Assembly: GCA_021792045.1 (NCBI GenBank)
Contig: JAJYVJ010000018.1
Location: 1 to 21,768, forward strand
DNA from: Thermoplasmata archaeon
Lineage (GTDB): Archaea; Thermoplasmatota; Thermoplasmata; Thermoplasmatales; Thermoplasmataceae
DNA length: 21,768 bases
Reading direction: 5' to 3'
Of the stretch, positions 15,354 to 21,768 are shown in pieces. The notes below the pieces were generated by a model. The model had not been told where the DNA came from and did no database searches. It was given only the letters and a program-made list of their open reading frames with translations. The translations under genes and the position numbers were made by a program. Each line of letters begins with the position of its first letter. The stretch's first letter is position 1.

Positions 15354-16364
15354 ATGAAGATGAAAAAATTTGGTAAGACTGGCGCTCTTGTCAGCGAGTT
15401 ATGTCTTGGAACAATGACTTTTGGATGGCAGACCGATGAAGATGCTGCCATGAGAATAATCACAAAGTTTACTGAAGAAAAAGGCAATTTTATAGATACA
15501 GCCAACGTTTATTCTTCCGGTCGATCCGAACAGATAGTAGGGAAATGGCTCGCAGCGAATAACAGGGAAGAGATGTTTGTGGCAACAAAGGTCCGGTTCA
15601 GAACAGCAGATCACCCTAATGGTGTCGGCCTGTCGAGGAAGCATATACTTTATTCGATCAGGCAGAGTTTGCAGAGACTGAACACAGATTATGTAGATCT
15701 TCTTCAGATTCATGCGTGGGACCCACTTACACCTCTTGAAGAAACTCTCAGAACACTAAATACAATTGTAGAAGACGGACTAGTAAGGTACATTGGCGTA
15801 AGCAACTTCAGGGCCTGGCAATTCGAGAAAGCGCTACAGATATGCCGAGCGAATGGATGGAATGAACCCGTGAGTTTGCAACCTAATTACAACTTGCTTA
15901 CGAGAGCGGTTGAGTTTGAACTTCTTCCAATGGCCCATGCAGATGAGATAGCCGTGCTGCCTTGGAGTCCTCTCGCAGGAGGCATTCTTTCCGGAAAATA
16001 CAGAAACGGAATTATGAACGCACCGAAAGGTACACGTATTGGGGATTCTTCAGCTCCGGAGAATTATAGCAGATTTGATAATGAAAGAACCGAAAGAGTT
16101 CTTTCAGTGTTGGAGAAAATAAGTCAGGAAACTGGCAAATCGATTCCACAGATTTCATTAAACTGGCTCCTCTGCAATAGGGATATAACTTCTCCAATAA
16201 TTGGAGTGAGAACAATTGATCAGCTTGAGGATAACCTAGGATCAACGGACTGGTCGTTGAATGAGACACAGATAAGGGAGCTGAATAATGCGAGTGAACT
16301 GGCCGTTACTTACCCGTACGATCAGCGCGCAGAGGATCAGCAAACAAGAGACAGGATTCTGTAA
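15354..16364 (+). CDS. Aldo/keto reductase
   Basis: A 336-aa (beta/alpha)8 oxidoreductase, NADPH-dependent by family. The catalytic tetrad is complete: Asp48 and Tyr53 (FIDTANVYSSGRSE), Lys79 (VATKV) and His120 (LLQIHAWD). Cofactor-binding signatures are VLPWSPLAGGILSGKY near residue 203 and SPIIGVRTIDQLEDNL near residue 281. The sequence resembles the AKR11/AKR12-like or YajO/PhdYeaE group. The physiological substrate is unknown. CTTTTAAGC about 26 bp before ATG at 15354 suggests leaderless transcription. A second ATG six bases downstream is a possible start. It is divergent from the racemase gene. Confidence 0.95.
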   Translation: MKMKKFGKTGALVSELCLGTMTFGWQTDEDAAMRIITKFTEEKGNFIDTANVYSSGRSEQIVGKWLAANNREEMFVATKVRFRTADHPNGVGLSRKHILYSIRQSLQRLNTDYVDLLQIHAWDPLTPLEETLRTLNTIVEDGLVRYIGVSNFRAWQFEKALQICRANGWNEPVSLQPNYNLLTRAVEFELLPMAHADEIAVLPWSPLAGGILSGKYRNGIMNAPKGTRIGDSSAPENYSRFDNERTERVLSVLEKISQETGKSIPQISLNWLLCNRDITSPIIGVRTIDQLEDNLGSTDWSLNETQIRELNNASELAVTYPYDQRAEDQQTRDRIL

Positions 16365-16500
16365 TGCTTTTATTTAGATAGATCGATTCAGTTTCCAATA
16401 CTTAAGATTTTTGTCTGACAGTTATCATATTTATCTTATGGTGTGATTAATAGTCTATGATCGATGTTGTCAGCAAGATTCTCGAAAAGCAATATGAAAA

Positions 16501-16719
16501 CGTGTCTTCTATCACCTGATATTGAAGAAGGTCAACGGAATAATGATTCAGATATTTTCTGCACTCATTGCGTATCTTGCTAATCCTCCAGTCTTCGCTG
16601 GTTGTATTGCAAGGGATACCTCAAATGATAAATATAATCAGGCATGGAATACCGCTTGTGGCGAAACAAGTGAGTGGAATGGCTACTTAATCACCAAAAA
16701 TATAACGAAAATGAAATAG
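16501..16719 (+). mobile_element. Transposase C-terminal remnant, fragment 1
   Basis: The frame reads FYHLILKKVNGIMIQIFSAL followed by IAYLA, then degenerate sequence to a stop at 16719. The segment matches the fragment at 20154-20375 (HLISKKINEILVQIFTAL, IAYLI) in protein and in DNA. It resembles the last helix of DDE transposases of IS4/IS1634 type (QIFTALIAYL). Only the C-terminus survives, and no intact start or catalytic domain is present. Confidence 0.6.
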
Positions 16720-17017
16720 CCGGGCATTCCGACCCCTCCCCGAAGAGTAATACCATTACTCTCCCTTGTAAGAGTGTATTGTGATCCTCTTTCCTGGGAA
16801 TAACCTTTTCATACAATTTCTCGGTGAGAAAACTAACTGAATCAACCAGAATAGAAAGTCTGTCATGCCGGTATCGATAAAACTCATGAAATTTCAATAA
16901 AAAACCGGATGCAATAACTTAAATATTAGAAATACGGTTATATAAATTGATTTGATAAATTCATGCCTTTGCCATTTTATATTCAAGGTTGTCTCTTAGT
17001 TTCATAAGGAAAATGTA
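16720..17017. other. Insertion-sequence flank with a perfect hairpin
   Basis: AGAGTAAT-ACC-ATTACTCT (16744-16762) is a perfect 8-bp hairpin just behind the transposase fragment. Beyond it CTCCCTTGTAAGAG resembles the flank of the second fragment (CTCCCTTATTACAAG at 20424-20438). A minus-strand frame to 16897 (KFHEFYRYRHDRLS...) might be another transposase scrap. It is not convincing. Confidence 0.35.
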
Positions 17018-17779
17018 TCATATTCCTGTAACTATCGTAACAGACTCAAGAAGTGAAACGACAAGGAAGACCGAACCCAGGAAATAATAAATCGTGCTGT
17101 CCTTCATCCCAAGAGCCTTTTTAGCAAAATAGAATCCAGATATCAGAGAGACGATTCCTATTATAAATCCGCCTAGCAGGTCAACACTGTTGAACACCAG
17201 ATAACCGGCTGTTCCACTGAGTGCAGAAACAAACATTGCCAAAGTTGCAGTACCGACCATGGTTTTAGGGTCCATGGAATAAAGGATCATCATAACTGCA
17301 ATGAACATTATTCCGCCGCTCGTTCCGAGAGTACCGGTCAGAATTCCGATAGGGAGACTTATTAGAAACCCGATGGTATATGGATGTGAAAGGTTCCTGT
17401 GTTTCACTTTAAGACTTTTTTTGGCTCTCCTGAAAGATTGAAAGGCCATTAGAAGGGCCATAAGTGCAAAAATAATCTCAAGTGGCCTATCGCTTACGAA
17501 AATAGCCACATGGGATCCTATCTGTGCTCCAACAAGTGCACCTCCACCAAGTATAAGGCCTATTCTCCAGTCTATCTTTCTGCCTCTCGTGTAAACATAA
17601 ACTACAGAGGCAGTGGTGATTACATCCACTAGAAGGCTTGTTCCAACAGCTATGTGAAAGGTGTGCCCCAGGAAGGTCATGGCTGGAACCACAACGATTA
17701 CTCCGCTCGATCCGGTTATTCCAGTAAGAATTCCGGTGATTATTCCTATCAATGTATAAATCCCTATGCTTTCGATCAT
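17018..17779 (-). CDS. TauE/SafE family permease (sulfite / anion exporter type)
   Basis: A 253-aa membrane protein with about 8 helices and the two internally similar halves typical of TauE/SafE. The glycine-rich repeats are GIITGILTGITGSSGVIVVVP and, in the second half, LPIGILTGTLGTSGGIMFI. Family members move sulfite, sulfoacetate or other small organosulfur and carboxylate anions; the substrate here is unknown. A longer reading from 17887 would add 36 polar residues and overlap the MFS gene by more than 100 nt. ATG at 17779 forms an ATGA overlap with the MFS stop and starts directly at the first helix, so it is chosen. It is translationally coupled to the MFS gene. Confidence 0.88.
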   Translation of the reverse strand: MIESIGIYTLIGIITGILTGITGSSGVIVVVPAMTFLGHTFHIAVGTSLLVDVITTASVVYVYTRGRKIDWRIGLILGGGALVGAQIGSHVAIFVSDRPLEIIFALMALLMAFQSFRRAKKSLKVKHRNLSHPYTIGFLISLPIGILTGTLGTSGGIMFIAVMMILYSMDPKTMVGTATLAMFVSALSGTAGYLVFNSVDLLGGFIIGIVSLISGFYFAKKALGMKDSTIYYFLGSVFLVVSLLESVTIVTGI

Positions 17780-19002
17780 TTCAATCCTGATGCCATTAAA
17801 CCGGCATCCGGTCTTTTCCTTAATTTGAACATGCTGATTACGCCAATGAATGGTCCAATACTGAGGAGAGAAAATGCGAATTCCCATCCCACAATAGGAA
17901 CCACGTAACCTATGAGATCGATGGAACCGCCAGTTATAAGGAAGCCTATTGCCATTTGAAATGTGAGTGCGCTACCCGTGAATTCTTGAGGGCTTAATTC
18001 AGTAACTGCCGTTGAAAATTGCGCAGAATCCGATATCACGGTTATTCCCCAGACAAACGCAAGTGCAAGTGTTGCGATGGGCAACTGACCGAACGTAAAG
18101 CCGATAGCCACAGAGCACAATCCGCTAATTGACATTGATATGATGGTTTCCGCTGTCCTGCCTATTCTGTCTGAGATGTAACCCCCCAATATTGATCCAA
18201 TGAGTCCGGCAAGCCCTATAACAGTAAAAGCACCAATTGTGGAATAAATCAACAGCAGAGAATTAACATAGTAGTTTCTCCAACTCAGGTATAAAAAGGT
18301 GGGTATCCATGTCCACATTGCATAGAGTTCCCACATATGTCCAAAATATCCGATATTATCGTACATTAGAGATCTGTTCTTTATTACAGTTGATACGTGC
18401 TTCCATGTAAATCTTGACCGTTGAATCTTTACAGGTGGATCGTGAAACTTCAGAATAGAGATAAAAGCAGAGAGAACTGCAAACCCGGAACTTATGAATA
18501 TGAGGGTTTTCCAGTTTCCCGCCAGAGATAACCCCACCATAAATTCCGGCAATGCAGATCCAAGAGTAAGCCCACCGATAAGTAATCCTATTGCCAGACC
18601 CCTACCTCTTGGAAACCATGACGATATGAACTGAACAGCCACGGGATAAATCCCTGCAAGAAAAAGTCCTGTTAAGAATCTTAATAGAAAAGCTAGTATG
18701 ATAAAATGAACAGAGAAAACAAACATAAAATTAAAAAACGAGGCAAAACCCGCAGACGCGGTGAAGATCATTCTGGAATTCAACCGGTCTTGTAATCCGA
18801 GTATGGCACTTATCATTGCGCCTGCCACAAACCCTACCTGCACTGACGAGGTAATCAGTGGAGTTTCAATCGGAGAAAGATTCATAACAGAGGTAAGCGT
18901 AGCTGATACCGCCGACGCACTGAACCAGAGACTCATGGCAAGCACTTCTGCAATAGTCACCCATATTAATACACCTGTTTTCCGATCTATTATAATTCTC
19001 AT
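17776..19002 (-). CDS. MFS transporter (anion / nitrate-nitrite-like group)
   Basis: About 408 aa and 12 helices. LSLWFSASAV in helix 1, YPVAVQFISSWFPRGRGLAIG (about residues 120-140) and GGYISDRIGRTAE in the loop between helices 8 and 9 are MFS signatures. WFPRGRGLAIG resembles the corresponding part of anion:cation symporters and NarK-like permeases. GTG at 19011 would add three residues; ATG at 19002 is preferred. The gene overlaps the TauE/SafE gene by ATGA and lies 207 nt downstream of the HxlR regulator in the same direction. An anion importer or exporter working with TauE is plausible but inferred. Confidence 0.87.
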   Translation of the reverse strand: MRIIIDRKTGVLIWVTIAEVLAMSLWFSASAVSATLTSVMNLSPIETPLITSSVQVGFVAGAMISAILGLQDRLNSRMIFTASAGFASFFNFMFVFSVHFIILAFLLRFLTGLFLAGIYPVAVQFISSWFPRGRGLAIGLLIGGLTLGSALPEFMVGLSLAGNWKTLIFISSGFAVLSAFISILKFHDPPVKIQRSRFTWKHVSTVIKNRSLMYDNIGYFGHMWELYAMWTWIPTFLYLSWRNYYVNSLLLIYSTIGAFTVIGLAGLIGSILGGYISDRIGRTAETIISMSISGLCSVAIGFTFGQLPIATLALAFVWGITVISDSAQFSTAVTELSPQEFTGSALTFQMAIGFLITGGSIDLIGYVVPIVGWEFAFSLLSIGPFIGVISMFKLRKRPDAGLMASGLK

Positions 19003-19051
19003 TTTAGACACTGAGATATGGTACGTTTCTTTTTTTGATACCAGTGAATTG

Positions 19052-19065
19052 TTTCAAACCTGATT
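19052..19065. promoter_or_regulatory. Motif TTCAAACCTGATT, copy 1
   Basis: TTCAAACCTGATT on the + strand, next to a TATA-like TTTATAG (minus strand, about 19073-19080), lies 50 bp upstream of the MFS start. It matches the element at 19177-19192 at nearly every base, so it is a candidate regulator site. Confidence 0.35.
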
Positions 19066-19176
19066 CTTATATCTTCTATAAATCCAGGAATAACTGTCAG
19101 GGCTAAAGTTTCTGAACTAATCACTGCTGTCAATGGGTTAGTGATATGACATTAATAAATTGGGAAGGAATAATGA

Positions 19177-19191
19177 TTAAACCAGGTTTAA
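19177..19191. promoter_or_regulatory. Perfect inverted repeat TTAAACC-A-GGTTTAA
   Basis: A 7-bp perfect inverted repeat around a single A lies between the HxlR gene and the MFS gene. Its minus-strand reading TTTAAACCTGGTT repeats the motif at 19052-19065. It is probably an operator for the MFS-TauE unit, perhaps of the adjacent HxlR-like regulator. Confidence 0.45.
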
Positions 19192-19209
19192 AAGATTAAA
19201 CTTCATAAG

Positions 19210-19560
19210 CTACTTGAAATAGCAATTACAATCAATCCACATAAAAAATGGAATAAGTTTTTCCCTTAATTCTTTCCCTTTGCCCGTCAACTGGTATTTT
19301 ACCGAGACAGGATAGAGGCCCACAACTCTTCTCTCAGTTATTCCAGCTGCTGACATTTCTTTAAGCCTTGCTGAAAGAAGATTTGCCCTGGGGCATCCAA
19401 CAATTTTTTTAAGTTCGTTGAAATTTATTGAATCGTAGTTTCCGAGAACGCCTATTATAATAAGTGAATATTTTTTCCCTAGTATTTTCAGGATATCCTC
19501 CGATTTTCTGAGGTTGATAGTTTTTCCGTCATGCTTAATGCTAAAGGTATCTAAAGTCAC
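19210..19560 (-). CDS. HxlR-type winged-helix transcriptional regulator
   Basis: A 116-aa protein. Residues 20-100 follow the HxlR pattern: ILKILGKKYSLIIIGVLG, then NFNELKKIVGCPRANLLSARLKEMSAAGI for the helix-turn-helix, and VSVKYQLTGKGKELRE for the wing and following helix. The start is GTG at 19560, with TATA-like TTAAATATT about 26 bp upstream; no ATG is in frame. Cys58 in the recognition region and two near the C-terminus could be redox-sensitive, as in some HxlR members; this is inference. It precedes an MFS-TauE transporter pair on the same strand, which it may control. Confidence 0.88.
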   Translation of the reverse strand: MTLDTFSIKHDGKTINLRKSEDILKILGKKYSLIIIGVLGNYDSINFNELKKIVGCPRANLLSARLKEMSAAGITERRVVGLYPVSVKYQLTGKGKELREKLIPFFMWIDCNCYFK

Positions 19561-19594
19561 TTCATAACATACTAGTTTCTAATATTTAATCTTT

Positions 19595-19649
19595 GGTCTG
19601 ACACATGTCATGTTTATCCAATAAAGTAATTATTAATTTATGTCAGACC
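19595..19649. promoter_or_regulatory. Inverted repeats upstream of the HxlR gene
   Basis: TGACA-CA-TGTCA (19599-19610) is a near-palindrome beside the HxlR promoter. In addition GGTCTGAC (19595-19602) is inverted as GTCAGACC (19642-19649) around 39 bp. The position between divergent starts suggests an operator. Confidence 0.4.
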
Positions 19650-19982
19650 CGATCAGAAAAGCCTTGAAGAAGATCAATCTTCTGAATCAGACAGTTCTCC
19701 TTGCGAAATCCGCTATGAGGAATCAGGAACCCATAGACATTGCAATGGAAAGTAGACCAAACAAATCACAGCTTTCCAAGCTTAATAGCATAAATCATAT
19801 CAGGTATTCGTTGAAATGTTCTATTCCCTCATGTATCCGTACATAATGTCACATAACCTCCCGGTGTTCGGAAGATTCCTCAACATAATAGGAATTGATT
19901 TAACATTCATCAGAATGATGCGATTCTCATCAACTTTCCTGCCCCTGCTTTCAAATATCTCAGCGGCACTGTTCGTGATCTG
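19640..19982 (+). pseudogene. Unrecognised + strand gene, frameshifted and probably cut by an insertion sequence
   Basis: ATG at 19640 opens MSDPIRKALKKINLLNQTV and stays open to about 19800. The protein sense then moves to another frame (QVFVEMFYSLMYPYIMSHNL, then PVFGRFLNIIGIDLTFIRMM) as far as about 19930. The stop TGA at 19980-19982 is inside the transposase gene on the other strand. Both parts are protein-like, with codon use like the neighbours. One frameshift plus truncation by the adjacent insertion sequence is the simplest reading. I do not recognise the family. Confidence 0.4.
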
Positions 19983-20117
19983 ATCCTTCCAGTAGTAGAA
20001 TCGTTCAGACTTTATGTCATATTTCCTACACAGATCCGCCACCGATATGGTTCCGTTCATCCATTCCAGGATGACCTTTAGTTTTTCCTCAGGTTTGTAT
20101 ATTCTGTTCTCTGTCAT
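19930..20117 (-). mobile_element. IS3/IS911-type transposase OrfA, truncated
   Basis: The minus strand from ATG at 20117 reads MTENRIYKPEEKLKVILEWM, NGTISVADLCRKYDIKSERF and YYWKDQITNSAAEIFESRGRK. This is the N-terminal helix-turn-helix domain (HTH_Tnp_1 / IS3 OrfA). The similarity stops near 19930, and the frame runs on to 19821 through sequence that reads better as a gene on the other strand. No OrfB (DDE integrase) follows, so the element is a fragment. A GCCTTATATATG stretch precedes the ATG. Confidence 0.7.
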
Positions 20118-20153
20118 ATATAAGGCATAAGCAAAAGTGTTTGATATTTAATT

Positions 20154-20375
20154 TTGCAATTTGTCCAAAGATTCGATAAATATTTCACTACATGCATGAA
20201 GCTGGATCATCTCATATCGAAGAAGATCAACGAAATCCTTGTGCAGATATTCACTGCACTGATTGCATATCTCATTCTTATGATGATTCAGGAAATGCTT
20301 TCCTATTTCATGGGAACTCCAGATTTGATCAGTTACTTCCGACATGGGATCCCCTGCCGTTCAAATCGGATGTGA
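20154..20375 (+). mobile_element. Transposase C-terminal remnant, fragment 2
   Basis: The frame contains LDHLISKKINEILVQIFTAL, IAYLILMMIQEMLSYFMG and then runs to a stop at 20375. It matches fragment 1 at 16501-16719 and is better preserved. The N-terminal catalytic part is missing. It abuts the OrfA fragment on the opposite strand, which points to one insertion sequence landing in or beside another. The hairpin TCTCC-TTT-GGAGA at 20399-20411 follows. Confidence 0.6.
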
Positions 20376-20431
20376 TATAATAACAATTGAACTGCCGAGT
20401 CTCCTTTGGAGAGGATGCTCCTACTCCCTTA

Positions 20432-20620
20432 TTACAAGAACATATTATGATCAGCATCCATTAAATTAAGGTTTCTTTCAATGAATTTCTGTATTTTGGA
20501 ACGGTTGGTATCTTCACAAGACACATACTGACGTTCAAATGTGAAAAAAATTCCTGGAATTTCACTGAGGTTTGCTCCAGTAAGCCTTAAGTATTGGAAA
20601 CACAATTGATAGATATAATT
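20432..20620 (-). other. Open frame continuing in phase after the stop of the thioredoxin-partner gene
   Basis: Directly after the TAA at 20621-20623 the same frame stays open for 62 codons (YLRLTGANLSEIPGIFFTFE ... SKIQKFIERNLNLMDAD) to a TAA at 20432-20434. No ATG is suitably placed; TTG at 20603-20605 is the only early alternative start. It could be a lost C-terminus of the upstream gene, a separate small gene, or chance. Confidence 0.3.
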
Positions 20621-21274
20621 TTACTTTTTACTTACCAGATCACGAAACAGTGTTCCAATATCCATTAGATGGAGAGTCTCGAATTCTGAAGGCCTATCTA
20701 TGGTACCCATATAGATCCCATGAATATCTCTGACGTACTTACCATGCCTGACTTCTCCACCGAATGGCGAAAAGACTATGAAATCGTCTGCCTTTGCGGT
20801 CATGCTCCTTATGGCGGAATCCACAAGTTCATAGAGCCTACATTTGTTCTGCTCTCCGTTTAACATCAAACGATCGATAGCACTTATTGAGGCAATGACA
20901 TTGTTGTCCGCTAATAATTCCGAAGCTATTCTCTTCACGTCATCTATCTCCTTCTCCGCTGATGTTTCCGCAGAATAAGAAATACTTACGGGACCGAGAG
21001 ACGGATCAGTTATCGGTATGTTAACAATTTTTGATTGCGTATCCTTTACGAGAGCCATATCATCATTCGGCGAAGAAACAAAACTATCTCCGGGTACTTC
21101 TCTCATTTCTAATACAGAGAGCCATGCTGGGGAGGGATGCAGGGAATCATTATTTAAAACTACCCCCCTGTATGTTGCTCCGAACAACGAAAAAAGAAAC
21201 TTAGGATTGCATTCCATAAAACTGGAATAACTTAATCCACCAATTCCAAGAAGTAAATTTCCCATCGTGATCAC
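20621..21274 (-). CDS. Unknown protein encoded with thioredoxin
   Basis: A 217-aa protein without a family I recognise. It begins with a short hydrophobic stretch (MGNLLLGIGGLSYSSFMECN) that is not a clear signal peptide. An alternating hydrophobic/polar middle follows (VNIPITDPSLGPVSISYSAE), then helices and DDFIVFSPFGGEVRHGKYVR near residue 163. An alpha/beta cytosolic fold is likely. Cys22 and Cys143 are the only cysteines. GTG at 21274 forms a GTGA overlap with the thioredoxin stop; ATG at 21265 is an alternative start. Coupling to thioredoxin suggests a redox partner or client. The frame continues for 62 codons beyond its stop. Confidence 0.65.
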   Translation of the reverse strand: MITMGNLLLGIGGLSYSSFMECNPKFLFSLFGATYRGVVLNNDSLHPSPAWLSVLEMREVPGDSFVSSPNDDMALVKDTQSKIVNIPITDPSLGPVSISYSAETSAEKEIDDVKRIASELLADNNVIASISAIDRLMLNGEQNKCRLYELVDSAIRSMTAKADDFIVFSPFGGEVRHGKYVRDIHGIYMGTIDRPSEFETLHLMDIGTLFRDLVSKK

Positions 21275-21633
21275 ATCGCATTTTTCTTAATCCATCTTTC
21301 CAGATTCCCTTTGGAGCTTACTCCAATCACTTGATCTACTTCCTTTCCTTCTTTAAAGAACATAATTGTGGGCAAACTCATAACGCTATATTTATTTGCT
21401 GTGTTCTCATTGTTCTGGGAATCCAGTTTTCCAAATGATACAGAAGAAATCTCCTCAGCTAGTTGATCAATCACCGGGGAAAGGATCAGACACGGCGCAC
21501 ACCATTCAGCCCAGAAATCGATCACAACAAATTTATGAGTTTTTATAAATTCGTCAAAGGTTTGATTTGTCAATTCCGTTACTTTTGTATCTCCACCATC
21601 CTGCATGATTTGGAGTATTGCATGATAAAACAT
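21271..21633 (-). CDS. trx: Thioredoxin
   Basis: A 120-aa thioredoxin fold. The active site is DFWAEWCAPC (Cys45, Cys48), with Ala where the classical motif has Gly (WCGPC). VMSLPTIMFFKEGKEV supplies the cis-proline loop near residue 88. It reduces disulfides in the cytoplasm; the electron donor is not in the window. The start may be ATG at 21633 or ATG at 21606 (MQDGGDTKV), and the shorter form has the more usual N-terminal length. The stop overlaps the next gene by four bases, so the two form a coupled operon. Confidence 0.94.
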   Translation of the reverse strand: MFYHAILQIMQDGGDTKVTELTNQTFDEFIKTHKFVVIDFWAEWCAPCLILSPVIDQLAEEISSVSFGKLDSQNNENTANKYSVMSLPTIMFFKEGKEVDQVIGVSSKGNLERWIKKNAM

Positions 21634-21705
21634 ATTCTTTTCCGTAACAGTTCAGTCTGATGTGCCACACTTTTATGTGGATGCAGCATTATGGACCGAA
21701 AGATC

Positions 21706-21728
21706 CTTATATAATGAATGCATTATAT
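21706..21728. promoter_or_regulatory. TATA box with overlapping inverted repeat
   Basis: CTTATATAATG lies about 26 bp before ATG at 21736. ATATAATG-AATG-CATTATAT (21709-21728) is a perfect 8-bp inverted repeat covering it, a possible repressor site for the + strand gene. Confidence 0.5.
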
Positions 21729-21735
21729 TAGTAAG

Positions 21736-21768
21736 ATGATTAAACTTCTTGCCGAGACACCAAATGAT
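21736..21768 (+). CDS. Start of a gene running off the right edge (partial)
   Basis: ATG at 21736 opens MIKLLAETPND to the end of the window. Only 11 codons are present. The call rests mainly on the TATA box at the right distance for a leaderless mRNA. No function can be given. Confidence 0.45.
   Translation, partial: MIKLLAETPND

Noticed and set aside
16691..16897. 68-codon minus-strand frame (KFHEFYRYRHDRLS...)
   Set aside because: It looks faintly like a transposase scrap, but no catalytic or family motif could be supported.
20148..20345. 65-codon frame on the minus strand with several His and Cys
   Set aside because: The opposite strand matches the second transposase fragment in the window, so this is a shadow.
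1..21768. CRISPR array, toxin-antitoxin pair or prophage
   Set aside because: No regularly spaced repeats, cas genes, structural phage genes or paired small toxin and antitoxin genes are seen.

Overview
The window looks like chromosomal DNA of an archaeon of the order Thermoplasmatales (Thermoplasma / Ferroplasma / Cuniculiplasma type). The case rests on an archaeal Sec61-beta (SecG) gene, a glycine dehydrogenase split into two subunits, a protein very like the Thermoplasma mevalonate-3-kinase, a tRNA without encoded CCA, and many genes with a TATA box about 26 bp before the start codon, which implies leaderless mRNAs. No genus can be named from the sequence alone.

Layout. 1-480: a membrane-anchored secreted protein that runs off the left edge. 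847-4034: two tandem, paralogous MFS transporters divergent from a TetR repressor, with two inverted repeats between them; this is probably a repressor-controlled efflux module. 4429-4800: a small DUF5752-like protein with a Met/His-rich tail. 5418-6763: a dsrE-fmdE-arsR operon whose promoter holds a perfect 24-bp palindrome over the TATA box. 7152-7866: two overlapping, paralogous 2x[4Fe-4S] ferredoxins. 7956-8202: a frameshifted small gene. 8397-8471: tRNA-Glu(CTC). 8598-8762: secG. 8872-11215: mevalonate-3-kinase overlapping a third MFS gene. 11389-16364: gcvPA-gcvPB, a convergent enolase-superfamily racemase that overlaps gcvPB by 6 nt, and an aldo/keto reductase. 16500-16770: a transposase fragment. 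17018-19560: an HxlR-type regulator, an MFS transporter and a TauE/SafE permease, the last two overlapping by ATGA. 19640-20430: a broken gene followed by pieces of two insertion sequences. 20621-21633: thioredoxin with an unknown partner gene. 21736-end: the first codons of a gene on the + strand.

The right third is a plastic region with insertion-sequence wreckage. The rest mixes housekeeping genes with small regulator-plus-transporter or regulator-plus-redox modules. The best candidates for something little described are the ArsR/DsrE/FmdE module with its palindrome, the Met/His-tailed DUF5752-like protein, the unknown thioredoxin partner with an open frame beyond its stop codon, and the T-loop change in the tRNA. 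None of these is proven to be a new system from sequence alone.
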